From positions 11,759,984-11,823,983 of the forward strand of contig NW_020954548.1 in the NCBI RefSeq assembly GCF_900497805.2: DNA of 64,000 nucleotides, given 5' to 3'. Positions 24,051-35,580 of this stretch are shown one piece after another. A program made the position numbers and the translations under genes. Numbering within the stretch: position 1 is the stretch's first letter; each line of letters opens with the position of its first letter. The stretch comes from Vombatus ursinus. Taxonomy: Eukaryota; Chordata; Mammalia; Diprotodontia; Vombatidae. The notes under the pieces were generated by a model that was given only the letters and a program-made list of their open reading frames with translations, was not told the origin of the DNA and did not search any database.

Positions 24051-24891
24051 ACTTAATTAACTTATTTTTAGTTTTCAACATTCACTTCCATAAGCTTTTG
24101 AGTTTTAAATTTTCTCCCCTTCCCTCTCCTCCCCAAGACAGCTTGCAATCTGATACAGGCTCTACATACACATTCTTATTAAACATATTTTCACATTAGT
24201 CATGTTGTAAAGAAGAATTAGAACAAAGGGAAGAACCACAAGAAAGAATAAACAAAATAGGAAAAAGAGATAGAGACAGAAAAAGACACAGAGAGACAGA
24301 CAGAGAGAGAGAGACAGAGAGAGAGAGACAGAGAGAGAGACAGAGAGAGATAAAGAGAGAGAGCACAAATAGTATTTTTCGATCTGCATTCAGACTCCAT
24401 AGTTCTTTTTCTGAATGTGGATAGCATTTTCCATCATAAGTCTTTAGGAATTGTCTTAGATCCTTGTATTGCTGAGAAGAGCTAAGTCTATCAAAGTCAG
24501 TCATCACACAATGTTTCTGTTACTGTGTACAATGTTCTCCTGGTTCTGCTCACTTCACTCAGTATCAGTTCGTGTAAGTCCTTCCAGGTTTTTCTGAAGT
24601 CCACCTGCTCATCATTTCTTAAAGCACAATAGTATTCCATTACTTTCACAACTTATTCAGCCATTCCTCAATTGATGGGCATCCCCTCAATTCCCAATTC
24701 TTGGCCACCACAAAAAGAGTTGCTATAAATATTTTTGTACACAAGGGTCTTTTTCTCATTTTTATGATCTCTTTGGGATACAGGCCTAGAAGTGGTATTG
24801 CTGGGTCAAAGGGTATGCACATTTTTATAGCCCTTTGGGCATAGTTGCAAATTGCTCTCCAGAATATTTGGATCAGTTCACAACTCCACCA
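24051..24891 (-). mobile_element. 5'-truncated L1, minus orientation, perfect 14-bp target duplication
   Basis: Flanked by TTGGAATGAACTTT at 24037-24050 and 24892-24905. Reading on the minus strand, the ORF2 C terminus is well kept: WWSCELIQIFWRAICNYA, then CIPFDPAIPLLGLYPKEI, then FIATLFVVAKNWELRG and EEWLNKL, all standard L1 ORF2 tail motifs. The 3' UTR contains an expanded (GA)n tract at 24262-24364. With an exact duplication it is among the younger insertions here. It is inactive through 5' truncation. Confidence 0.92.
24262..24364. repeat. (GA)n/(GACA)n microsatellite inside L1 3' UTR
   Basis: About 100 bp of AGAGAGACAGAG-type repeat in the L1 3' UTR, where the related copy at 12050-13659 has a short A/G-rich stretch, so it expanded after insertion or within this lineage. 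Confidence 0.9.
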
Positions 24892-25406
24892 TTGGAATGA
24901 ACTTTTAAATGAAATGTTAAAAATCTGATGAAGAAGAAAAGAGGGACATGTGTAGGAAGACAGACACAAATACACATAGAACTCAGTGACCAACTTAAAT
25001 GTTTTATCATGTGACTAAAGTGACTGAAGAGGAACACAAAAGCTTAGAATGTACTGTAAGCAAGGTGTTAGAAATGTTTACACTCAAAATGAGCTGAGAT
25101 TGGCACTTAATGCAAAAGACAAAAGGGTGAATGGGATTTAGGTTAAAAAAGAAGTTAAAGTGACTGCCTATAGAGGATGACAGACAGGAGGTAGAATTAC
25201 ATAGCTTTTGTTTTGCTTGCTTTCTTTAAAAAGAATGATCTTTAGGTTGGAAAAGACAGAAAAACTACGGTTAACAAAGAATTCAAACCCAATATAAGTA
25301 GCAAAATAACATAAGTGTCCCTAGTTGTTCTTAATGAGTTAAGTAGATATGATTACCAAGCCATTGTTACCAATCCAGGGATCTAGAGCTATATATTTTA
25401 ACTATA

Positions 25407-25516
25407 AAATTTAAAGTGGTTAACAGTTATTACTTGGTCTAGCTCTAGTCTCTGACTCAGGAAAAACTCAGAAACTAGAGCTAGACCAAGTAATAACTGT
25501 TAACCACTTTAAATTT
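25407..25516. repeat. Perfect 43-bp inverted repeat (hairpin), 24-nt spacer
   Basis: The left arm 25407-25449 is the exact reverse complement of the right arm 25474-25516; I checked it base by base. The spacer 25450-25473 can extend the stem by several more pairs. Arms begin AAATTTAAAGTGG and end in CTCTAGT next to the spacer. It lies in intron 3, so the SH3GL2 pre-mRNA would fold it into a long stem. No TIR-transposon family is recognised. Confidence 0.97.
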
Positions 25517-25674
25517 AGTAAGGAAGCTACCATATTGTACCTAGGCATTTTTTCATCTAATTCTGGATGGTCTTTAAATTTTATATGCACATCTTAAAAT
25601 TCAGTGATTGATAAAAAGGCTAGCAAAATATTAATTAAAATCTACTTTTTCAGAAAAATTTAAGTATGTTTTAT

Positions 25675-25698
25675 GCACACACACACACACACACACAT
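25675..25698. repeat. (CA)n microsatellite
   Basis: Twelve or so CA units. Confidence 0.9.
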
Positions 25699-26095
25699 AC
25701 ATTCATTTAATAGTTTATAATCTGAGACTTGTTATCCACATCTATGGGCAGTCCAATCATTTATATTAAGCTGCCTCACCAAGACAGGACTGGGTGATAG
25801 CTACCCATATTTCAGAGGAGGAAATAAATGATTGAAAAATTTGTGTGTAAGGACAAACCCCACTGCTCAATATTTTAATACCATTTACTATCTTTTTCAG
25901 TTTACTATTTCATCAGTTTTCCAAATTTATAAAATGAGAGGACTGAACTAGACCATCTTTCAAGGTCCTCTATAGTTCTACAGACAGAGTCAGGAAAACT
26001 TGAGTTTGAATCCTCAAACATTTATTAGTTGCTTGACCTTGGGGCAAGTCATTTAACTTGTCTCTGACTCAGTTTCCTTATCTATGAAAAGGGGG

Positions 26096-26555
26096 ATAAT
26101 AATAGCACCTACCTCCAGAGTTGTTTTGAAGAGCAAATCAATTAATACATGTAAAGTTCTTTGCAAACTTTAAAGCACTATATAGAATTCTATTATTATT
26201 ATTTTCTACAAATCTATGCATTCATATGAAAAATAAAAGAATTAAGATATCTCCAGGGCAGCTAGGTGGCATAGTGGATAGGGCACCGGCCTTAGATTCA
26301 GGCAGACCTGACTTCAAATCCAACCTCAGACACATAACACTTACTAGCCGTATGACCCTGGGCAAGTCACTTAACCCCCACTGCCCCCCCCAAAAATAAA
26401 TAAATAATTGGGAAAAAAAGAATTAAGATATTTCCTTTATGAAAGTCCTTACAATCCATCCAAGTACCCTTAATCTATTTTTTATTTTTGCTGCTTTTGA
26501 AGATTTTGGCTTTGGGGGACTTAGTGCAAAATAAATTTAATCCAGCAATAGGACA
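26096..26555 (+). repeat. 460-bp local duplication, probable source copy
   Basis: Matches 28344-28803 along its full length at roughly 6-8% divergence, with the same MIR tail, the same tRNA-headed SINE at the same site and the same unique DNA after it. The MIR here is complete on its left (from about 25985), whereas the other copy starts inside the MIR, so this is the likely donor. Confidence 0.93.
26256..26395 (+). repeat. tRNA-headed marsupial SINE
   Basis: Starts GGGCAGCTAGGTGGC, with B-box-like 'acttcaaatccaacctc' and 'gaccctgggcaagtcactt', and an A-rich tail. It is flanked by AGAATTAAGATAT on both sides (26240s and 26419-26431), its target duplication. Confidence 0.93.
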
Positions 26556-27215
26556 AAACACCCGGAATCATCAAACAGGAATGATCTTGAAAAGCCATTA
26601 AGTCTCACTGCACATGGCTGCCAATAAACTTCTAGTATATCACATAGATTATGCACATGCCTATTTAAAGGAGCAAAGCCTGGCTTCTAAGGCTTCAGGA
26701 CAGCACATCTTATATACAGTCTGTGAGAATATTAAGATCATTTAAATCAACTTTCAGTCTTTCGAATGCATAAAACCAAACCTGAGCTTCAGCTACTTAG
26801 CCAACAATGACATGGAAATGGAGGGTAGAATGTCATGAGGGAAAGAGGAGATTTAAGAAAATTCAGAAAAATAGAAAGTGAACAAAACCAAAAATGGAAT
26901 GGGTGGTCTTATAAAGAGAAAACTAGAGATAGCAACAAGGACAAAGACAAATAGTCCAGGGGAAAAAAATCTGGAATAAATATACCACATATGGATTTGG
27001 GATGAATGAAATGTCCCCTAATCTTTTCTCTGTAATTTCTCACAAGAAGTCTAAAGGTTGAAACACATTGTAAAACTTGGTTGTGCATTCATGCCTTACT
27101 GGATAGTTGTCCACTATGCAATCAATCAACAAGTAATGATTAAGGGCCAGGCACTGTGCTAAGAACCAAGAAATACAAGCAAATGGAAGAGTCCTTTCCT
27201 AAAGAATTTTACATT

Positions 27216-27472
27216 CTTTATTTTTCCCCATTTTTTATTGTTGAAATTTTTAAAAAATAGTTTTTATCCGTATTTTTACATTGTTATAATTTCTCTCAGG
27301 ATATCTCCCCCTCCCTGAGAGCCGTCTCATGTAACAAATAATATTTTTTAAAGATAAAAAAAGAGGGAAAAAATCAACATAACCAGTCAATACATCAAAA
27401 AAAGGCTGAAAATATGTGCAATATACCACATTCATAGACCTCCCACCTCTGCAAAGCATGGGGGTGGGGATC
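27216..27472 (-). mobile_element. Unclassified retroelement-like insertion
   Basis: T-rich left end, then sequence without a match I can name, flanked by TTACATT at 27209-27215 and 27473-27479. It interrupts an ancient mammal-wide repeat whose text continues on both sides. The T-rich end suggests a minus-strand poly(A) retroelement. Confidence 0.55.
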
Positions 27473-28343
27473 TTACATTTTAAAGAAGGAAGGTATCACC
27501 TAAAGATCTGAAAGGAGAGAAGGTAAAAGGAATGATTACGTTCGTATCTACTTAGGAAGTGAAGTGACTTGGAGACCTGAATCCTGACAAGATGAGGCAA
27601 AAGATCATCTATTAGAGCCAAGGAATCCAAGAGTCCAGGTTACTGGTGGGAAAGAAGTGGAGGTGATACCCTAAGTAGAGAAGGTACCACAGACAAGCCC
27701 ATTTATTCTTTCCTTGAAATGAAGATCCAATTGATCCTGAACCCAGGGCTTAGATACAATGAGAAGCTTTGGCTTGCTTCTTTTCCTACTATGATCCCAA
27801 TTGTTAGAGAAACAATACTTCTGCCTCATCCTACCCCCACTAGACAGCAATGGTACTTCTGTAATCTTTCAGGAACTGGTGCTCCAATTTCACAAATTTA
27901 CAAAACTATAATGTTGAATGTTGTGCAGCTAAAAAATACCTAATTATTCTGTCCTATTTGTAATAAGAATGTAATTTTTAATGAAATCATCTATAAAGGG
28001 AAGGGGGGAAGTCTATGCTAATGTTGTTACATCCAATTCCTCTTATGGTTTAAAAGTATTTTCAACCAACATCTTTGATTGGCATTAAAATTCATAAACC
28101 CATGTTAATTTACTCTAAATGAGGAGCCTTAGAACTTCTGTTTATAATCTTCCTAGTCTTTGAATCATCAATGATTGGTAAAGAAACCACCACACATGTT
28201 TGTCTAAAGTCTATTACGTTTAGCTGGATGGTTTTTAAATGTTGGGGGAAATTGTCTAACCTCATGGGCGCATAGATTGTAAAATAGGAGTGAAATAGAT
28301 GTGGGACAAACAGAATCAAAGAGGAAGAGCAGGCTGGGTTTGC

Positions 28344-28803
28344 ATAATAATAGCGCCTACCTCCAGAGTTGTTTTGAAGAGCAAATCAATTAATATATGT
28401 AAAGTTCTTTGCTAACTTTAAAGCACTATATAGAATGCTATTATTATTATTTTCTATAAATCTATGAATTCATATGAAAAATAAAAGAATTAAGATATCT
28501 CCAGGGCAGCAAGGTGGTGTAGTAGATAGGGCACTGGCCTTGGATTCAGGAGGACCTGACTTCAAATCCGGCCTCAGACACATAACACTTACTAGCTGTG
28601 TGACCCTGGGCAAGTCATTTAACCCCCGTTGCCAAATAAATAAATAATTAATTAATTTTTTAAAAAAAGAATTAAGATATTTCCTTTGTGAAAGTCCTTA
28701 CAATCCATCCAAGTACCCTTAATCTACTTTTTTTTTTGCTGCTTTTGAAGATTTTGGCTTTGGGGGACTTAGTGCAAAAGAAATTTAACCCAGCAATAGG
28801 ACA
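28344..28803 (+). repeat. 460-bp local duplication, probable derived copy
   Basis: Direct copy of 26096-26555, offset 2248 bp. It starts abruptly at 'ataataatagc' in the middle of a MIR and ends at 'caataggaca'. The internal SINE (about 28503-28640) sits at the same place with the same target duplication, which rules out two independent SINE insertions. Confidence 0.93.
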
Positions 28804-29635
28804 CAGAATGGAGACACAGTGTCTCCATTTTTCTACAACAGATCAGTCAGTATCAGGAAGCAAAACAGATGAACTAGCTCAGAACCCAAGTAGACTAAAG
28901 CTTAATGTGACTACTCCTCAACATAGAAACAGTGAAATGCTTAAAAAAAAATCAATGAAAGAACACATTAAAATAGACTGTAGTCTAGGGTTAAGCCTGT
29001 GAAGAGAGCTTGGGGCTGCCTGTGGGTAAGAGATAAGTAAGAAACAAGGGCTATTAAAAGTAAATGTTTAGATAAGCAGAGAATAAATTTTTTAAAAACC
29101 CCACAAATGCTTGCTGGAGTATTAAGATGTTTATTAACAAAATCTAAAGTACTAATAAGGTTATCAATAGCAGTGATCCTGGATTCCCCAAGACTACAAC
29201 CCAAGGGTGATGAATTTTTGAGGCTTCAGTAATTCTGAAAGACCATCTACTAGGACATGTAGGGGTCCCCTACATTCTTAGATGGAAAATATAGCTACAC
29301 AGACCTAAGGAGTATAGAAATATTAGCAGGAAAAAGTCCTTAGTGGAAATAGTCCTGGACTGGGAGTCAAGAGCCCTGGGTTCTAATCCTGTTTCAATTC
29401 AACAATTATGTACTAAGTGCCAGCCTCTATGTGAGGTTCATGGGATATGAAGACAAAAATAAAACAATCTCTAATCTCAAGGAGTTGACATTTGTGGGAG
29501 GGGGTAGAGAAGAAAGAGGAATAATACATACACATACAAGTCAACAAAAATATAGTGTTCTAAAAATCTTAGTGCGTTTTAAAATTAGTAATAGGTATTA
29601 AGTGATTATCAAGTTATTGATAGTTTAAAGGACAG

Positions 29636-29882
29636 CGAGGTGGTGCAGTGGATAGAGTGCTAGGCATAAAATCAGGAAGACTCATCATCTTTGTAAGTTC
29701 AAATGTGGCTATAGACACTTACCAGCTATGTGGACAAGCCACTTAACCGGCTTGCTTCAGTTTCCTCATCTGTAAAATGAGCTGGAGAAGGAAATGACAA
29801 ACCACTCCAGCATCTTTGCCAAGAAAACCCCAAATGGGGTCATGAAGAGTTGGACACAACTGAACAACAACTGAACTGAAAA
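29636..29882 (+). repeat. Mar1-type SINE, full structure
   Basis: tRNA-like head ('gcgaggtggtgcagtggata'), CORE region with 'cagtttcctcatctgtaaaa', and the Bov-B-like tail ending 'ttggacacaactgaacaac'. Plus orientation. Confidence 0.9.
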
Positions 29883-30989
29883 ATAGTTTAAAACTGCACT
29901 GGGACTTTTGGGACATTGTATGTGCATGTGTGTGTATCTGTATATAATTCCAGAAAAAGAGTACAGATCTAATATAAATAGAAATTAAACAATAAGACAC
30001 AGATTCCAGAGGGCATAATGAAAAAAGTTGAGGAGAATGGGAATGGGCCATCTGACGGATGGTGCTGTCATGAATGGGTATGAAGGAGTAATGAGGGGTG
30101 ATCAGAGAAGAGAGATTCAGCCTAGCCAGTATACAGCTAGTTAATGGTTTTTGCCATTAATAAATTCTGTGACCATGAGGAAAATTCCCTCTACCTCCTT
30201 TAACTATAAAATGAGGAAACTGGACTAGATCTAGAGTTCTTAACCTGGGATCTGTAAGCTTTAAAAAAAAAATTTTGATAACTATATTTCAAAATAGTTT
30301 CATTTGTAATTTTATGTATTTTATGCATTTTAAAAAAACATTTTTCTGAGAATGTGTCCAGACTTCATTAGATATTGCCCAAGCATAGTGACACAAAAAA
30401 GACTAAGGACCCATCACTTGAGGTGATCTCTGAGGTCTTTCCTCATTCTTAAAGTCTACGATTCTGCTGCATGTGACATAAGTTAATTTAAGAGTATACA
30501 CACATTTTTACGTGTACTACTTTGAGTACAGTTACTTCTACTCTCAAAGATGTGGACTTGTTACACTAGTAGGGCACTGCATTACCTTTTTAGAAGGAAA
30601 GACAATGTCTTTTTGTCTTTTTATTCCACCAAACACCAATCACAGTGCTTTGCATATAATATAGACCCTTGATAAATGTTTGTTGAATTATACCAATAGA
30701 TTTACCAAAAGTATCATCCTGAAAATATTTTAGACCCTGCCCCTATAGTCAGTCCCCTCTTCCCTTTAGGAAGTCCTTGCCTAAAACCTCCATTTGAGGA
30801 AGTGCCCAAACAATAAATTACTTCTTGCTCAGCTCTACTCCTGACTCTCCTGTCTTTTCCAACTCTCCCCCAGCTGCTTTCTCACCCTGGAGATGTCTCT
30901 TCCCTGTAGCTGGCCACCTTCTTCCAACGGAGAGTTCTTGTCCTGCATTTGAGAAAGTGCCTAGATAAGCTATGCTCACTTCTCTCAAT

Positions 30990-31190
30990 ATCCTGTTCCT
31001 AGCTCAACATCTACCCTTTCCTAACCCCATCTTCCTTTCAGCTCTCTTTTACTTATTGTCTTTCCTACCATTAGAATTTAAGTTCCTTGAAGGTAGGGAC
31101 TACATTTATTTTTGTTTATATTCATATTCTCAACACTTAGCATAGTTCCTGGCAGATGGTGAGCACTTAACCAATATTTTTTCTGTCTCT
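30990..31190 (+). repeat. L2-like 3' end
   Basis: 'aatttaagttccttgaaggt', 'agggactacattt' and 'tagcatagttcctggcag' are the L2 3' terminal phrases in order. It is old. Confidence 0.65.
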
Positions 31191-32879
31191 CGATCTAGCT
31201 ATCTAATGATCGATCTATCTATCTACCTACAAACAGTTTTGAATGTTGAATGCAGAATCACAAAAATGACCAAATATTTGTTCTTCTATTTATTAACTAT
31301 ATCATTCTGGGCAAGTCATTTATCCTTTCTTCCCTCAGTTCACCTAACAAGAGATAATAATGGGGAAAATAATACTTGCAGTCTCTATCGCATAGGTATG
31401 TTCCAAGGAAAATTACTCTGTGAATCTTAAAGCACTAGTTATTGTTGTTCACATAGTTTTGGGGCCAGAAGAAATCTTGGTAACTATATAGAACAACTCT
31501 TTATTTTACAGAAGTGAGAACTGAGGCCCAAATAACTTAACTGATTTGCCCACACTCATATAGCCGGTTTGTGAAAGAGACATAACTAGGAAGGTCCAGT
31601 ACTCATTTTTGACTTAGGAAGACCTGATTTAAACCAGGATCTATGATATCCAAAAGATGTATCAACATTTATTCAGAGGCAATTACCCTAAGAAAAGATG
31701 GGAGGGAATTTATTTCCCCACCTCAACACTGCCTTGTACTTTTTATACTAATTAGCTTCAGCTTAATAAGTCACAAAGATACAATTGCAGATATTCTTGA
31801 CCAGGGAGGTCAGTGCCAAAGTGATTATGAAGAATGATCTTAGTGATGTCACAAATGTTTACAAAAGCATGAAATTTTCATCTTTTTTTGAATACTTTCC
31901 ATATTTAGCAATGATGCTACTGAGAGCAAAAAAAAAGAATAGTCAGCAATGTCAAAGTTATCAGTTATGGTTTTTTAGGTATTTTTACCTAAATGTTCCC
32001 AAAGAGTGATCTAATTTAGGTTAAGGGTTTCTGGCTCTGCATTCATTTTCAAACCTGGAGTGGGGATAAACTGTCAAAAATGCTGCTCTTTGGCAGATAA
32101 AAGGACTGGGATTTAGAGTCAAATGATGTGAGTTTGAGTTTCAACTTTGCCACTACCTAACTGTATAACTGGACAATTTACTTATGTTATTATAGAAAGT
32201 ATCACAGGATTCATTGCTTAGGAACCACCGTCAATCATATTCTCAATTACACAGAGTACAATAATAACACAGCTTATCATACTCAGAGTGCAGACTTCAC
32301 TGAACTGAAGTCAGTAAGCCACAAACATCAGTTTCCAGCTATATTATTTAGGTTTTGGTTACGTAAGCAAGATGGATACAATGGAATTTCAAAGAGTAAG
32401 AAAGGGAAGATAATGATTTACAGATCAAAGAACAGAGGGCAGGCAGAGAAGATATCAGCTAAAACAGAAAAAAATAGCCAGTTAACACAGACCTGTAGTT
32501 CACAAGCTTGATTTTGCCAACTCTGGCTAACTACCTAATGTGCTCATCTTAAGTAAGTAGCAGTAAGAAAGTTAAGCCAGAAAGTCTCTCATCACACATC
32601 TGTCTTTATGAAACCTCACTTTTCTTATTCAGAATAGGTGGGGTAGACTATGTGATTCTATAATCCCTTCCAGTTCTAAAACCTGAAATATGAAATGTTT
32701 CATCAATATTTGAAAGCAGACGTGGGTGGTGATAATTAGTTAAGAAAATTAAGATCCTTCCAATTTTTTTGGAAGAATGATTGAAAGTGAATGTTAGGAA
32801 GGCAATTTTCCTTGCTGAGAAAGCAAAGAAATGTATTAAAATACCTTTACTGATAAACATAAATTGCTTATTCTATGGA

Positions 32880-33126
32880 GCTCAGTTACATAGTGGTCAG
32901 AGTATTGGACTTAGAGTCATAAAAACCAGAGTTCAAATCCTGCCTCACTTACCAGCTATATGAGTATCAACAAGTCACTTAACCTCTCTCTGCCTCAGTT
33001 TCCTCATCTCCATGAGGAGAGTAATAGCCCCTACCTCATGGGGCTGTTGTGAAGACCAAATGAGATAAACTATATAAAGTGCTTCATAAATGCTAACAGT
33101 TATTATTATTATTATTATTATTATTC
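32880..33126 (+). repeat. MIR SINE with (TTA)n tail
   Basis: One of the best-kept MIR copies here: head 'tacatagtggtcagagtatt', B-box 'agttcaaatcctgcctcac', CORE 'ctgcctcagtttcctcatct', 'gggctgttgtgaagaccaaa', then a (TTA)n run at 33103-33124. Confidence 0.88.
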
Positions 33127-33329
33127 TGCACTGGGGGATAAAATATAGCCCTTGTCTTCAATACAGCTTCCAGTACAGTATGGGATAAGACCCAAACACA
33201 AACAGCTATAGTATATCAATAATAAGGTATTATGCAATAGAATTTCTCCATAATGAAAATAGAATTGAATTTTTAGAAATCTCACCACTATGGACTTTCT
33301 TCATTAGTCTATTCCAGCACATTAAAGCC

Positions 33330-34510
33330 TTTAGTTAAATCAACACTTATTTATTAAATGCCTACTTTGTGCCAGGCACTGTGCTAAATGCTGGAATACA
33401 AAGAAAGGCTTTAATAGTCCCTCTCAAGAAGCTTGCATTCTAATAAGAGGAAATAGCATGCAAACAACCATTTGTTGTTATGTTCAAATGTATTTGTATA
33501 ATGTATGGATAAGACATATAGAGGAAAACTTGGAGATCACCTCAGAGGAAAGGTTCTAATGATGAGGTAGAAAAGAGTGTTTGAGGCATGTAGAGCAAGC
33601 AGAACATAAGATGGGAGATAGGATGCAGAATGTGACCAGCCAGAAAAGTGATCAACAAAGACTATGCATTGAAGCCCCCACCATGGAGTTCTCTGTGTGC
33701 TTTCACAAAGCACCCTCAACTCGAGAACAATTCTTCCCCTCCCCTTTCCTGTTCTCTGCTTAGCGCCTCCGGACTACCTGATTGGGAGTCATGTTTGCGC
33801 CTCACATTCTCTTGTCCTCTTCCCCTATTCCATAAAATTGTATTTAAACCATACCTTTACCCTGGCTAACCGCCTTTGCCTCCAACAGGAAGCAGGGGCC
33901 ACTCTGCTCCCTTAGGGGAATGGGGCCTGTGACCTATGTTCTGCCTCCCATGTGGAATAGAGCCCATTGGGGCTCTGCTTCATGGGGAGTGGGCCTGCTT
34001 GGGTGCATCACCTCAATAAATGATTTTCTTTAACTTGGAGACTGAGTGAATTCTTTCAGGACGGTAGGACCGACACATCTATTCCTCATCATTTCAGTTA
34101 GTACCCCAACATTCTTGGTGTCCACCCTGAAGTCATCACCAATGGCTACAGACCTCACCACTAACATTAATGAGGATTGGGAAAAGCTTCTTGAAGAGAA
34201 GGTAGGGTTTGAGTTGAAACATGAAGGAAGTTAAAGATTGTAAGAAGTAGCAGTGAGGAAGGAGGGAATTCAAGTGAAAATACAGTTGGGAGATGGAGTG
34301 TCTTGTTTGAAGGACAGCAAGGAGGCCTACATTGCCCAATCATAGAGTATGTGAATGGGAGTAAGGTGTAAAAAGAGTGTAAAGATGGAGATGGGGTGAG
34401 GGAAAGTTATGAAGGACCTTAAAAGTCAAACAGAGGATTTTATATTTGATTTTTGGATACAATAGGAAACCACTGGAGATGACTAAGTAGGGGAGTGACA
34501 TGATCAGACA
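33330..34510 (+). repeat. Ancient mammal-wide repeat split by an LTR
   Basis: Left part holds 'tgtgccaggcactgtgctaa'; right part (from about 34160) holds 'gggaaaagcttcttgaagag' and 'aggaaaccactggagatgac'. The two parts read on as one repeat if the piece between about 33570 and 34150 is removed. Related fragments occur at about 2740-3480, 35830-35930, 36290-36400, 52000-53480, 55270-55380 and 55675-55905. I cannot name the family. Confidence 0.65.
33575..34150 (+). mobile_element. Solo LTR-like fossil of an endogenous retrovirus
   Basis: An insertion of about 0.58 kb in an ancient repeat. It has the layout of an LTR in plus orientation: a GC-richer U3-like part, an A/T-rich TATA-like area near 33835-33850, an AATAAA at about 34014-34019, and a short U5-like part. 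No internal retroviral genes lie next to it. Family not assigned beyond LTR retroelement. Borders are approximate and the copy is old. Confidence 0.6.
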
Positions 34511-35374
34511 TGGCCTTTAAGGACAGTGATTTTTATCCACATTTCATCACTAGGGAGAAAAATCATTTGCAAGATATAAAATAAGTCAGTGGCCAACCCA
34601 ACTCGACAATCCTCATTTCATCTCCATAATCAGACAAACCATTCAACTTTTACAGAAAAAAAGATAGGTTGTTTAAACTACATGAAATTTTTTTTTATAA
34701 AAAAGTAGCTCCATATAAAACCAAAAACAACATACAAGGAAAAGAAAAAAAAATACATTCTCACAAGGAGTAAAGATGCAATTGATTATCATGAATGGCA
34801 ATTTATCTATCTAGGGGGAGTAAAGAGTTTAAAATGAGATTTGTTCCTGAAGGGAAGTGTGAAGGAGAATACTAAAGAAAAAAACAGGAAGGGGAAATTG
34901 AGTTAACCTCCCATCCATGAGGATGATCTTTTCCCATTCTCCCCCATTGTGGCACTGCCTGATGAAGCTCAAGGTTTCATTTCCAGCCTCAATCAGAGCT
35001 GTGCCATCTTTTAAGGAAGTCATTCGGGACATCCACAGCTCCTTCCAATCAAACTCCCCACTCAAAAGTGAAAAATGTGCTGCTTTCACTGAGGACCATT
35101 CTGATTCTGGTCACAGCTGAACGGAAGTCAATGCCCTTGTTGTGAGAAGAAAGAATGGAAACAAACCCTCTAACTGGGACTGACTGAGTGGTTTTCTTCT
35201 AAAAATGAAAGTACTTTCAGTTGGAGTCAGTTCAGTCTCTTACTCAAAGCCTACTTTACAGGTTTGGAAGGAAGCTGAAAATTTAATAATTTTAGGATTT
35301 CTATTGGTCTTTCCTATTTTTTTTTTTAAATGTGAATCCCGAAAGGAAATAAAATCATCCACTTTATAGCCTGC

Positions 35375-35580
35375 CATTCACTTACCTGCTATGTGACCCT
35401 AGGCAAGTCATTAATTCTCTGAGCTTATTTCTTGATCTATAAAATGAGGGATGAGAACACGTGTTGCTATTCAATCTCTCTGGCACTATTCTTCATCCCA
35501 GAGTTGTGGGGAAAGAAAACATTAAAGGGCTTTATAAATGAGTTCTAAGTATTATCATTCTTGCTGCTGTTATCCCTAGT
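35375..35580 (+). repeat. MIR-like SINE
   Basis: 'acctgctatgtgaccctagg', 'ggcaagtcattaattctctg' and 'aaagggctttataaatgagt' mark a degraded MIR. Confidence 0.7.

Noticed and set aside
24162-24507. Leu/Ser-rich open frames resembling a membrane protein
   Set aside because: They are translations of the (GA)n tract in an L1 3' UTR.
26256-26395. tRNA-like segment with A- and B-box-like words
   Set aside because: It is the head of a SINE, repeated in the same form many times in the window, not a functional tRNA gene.
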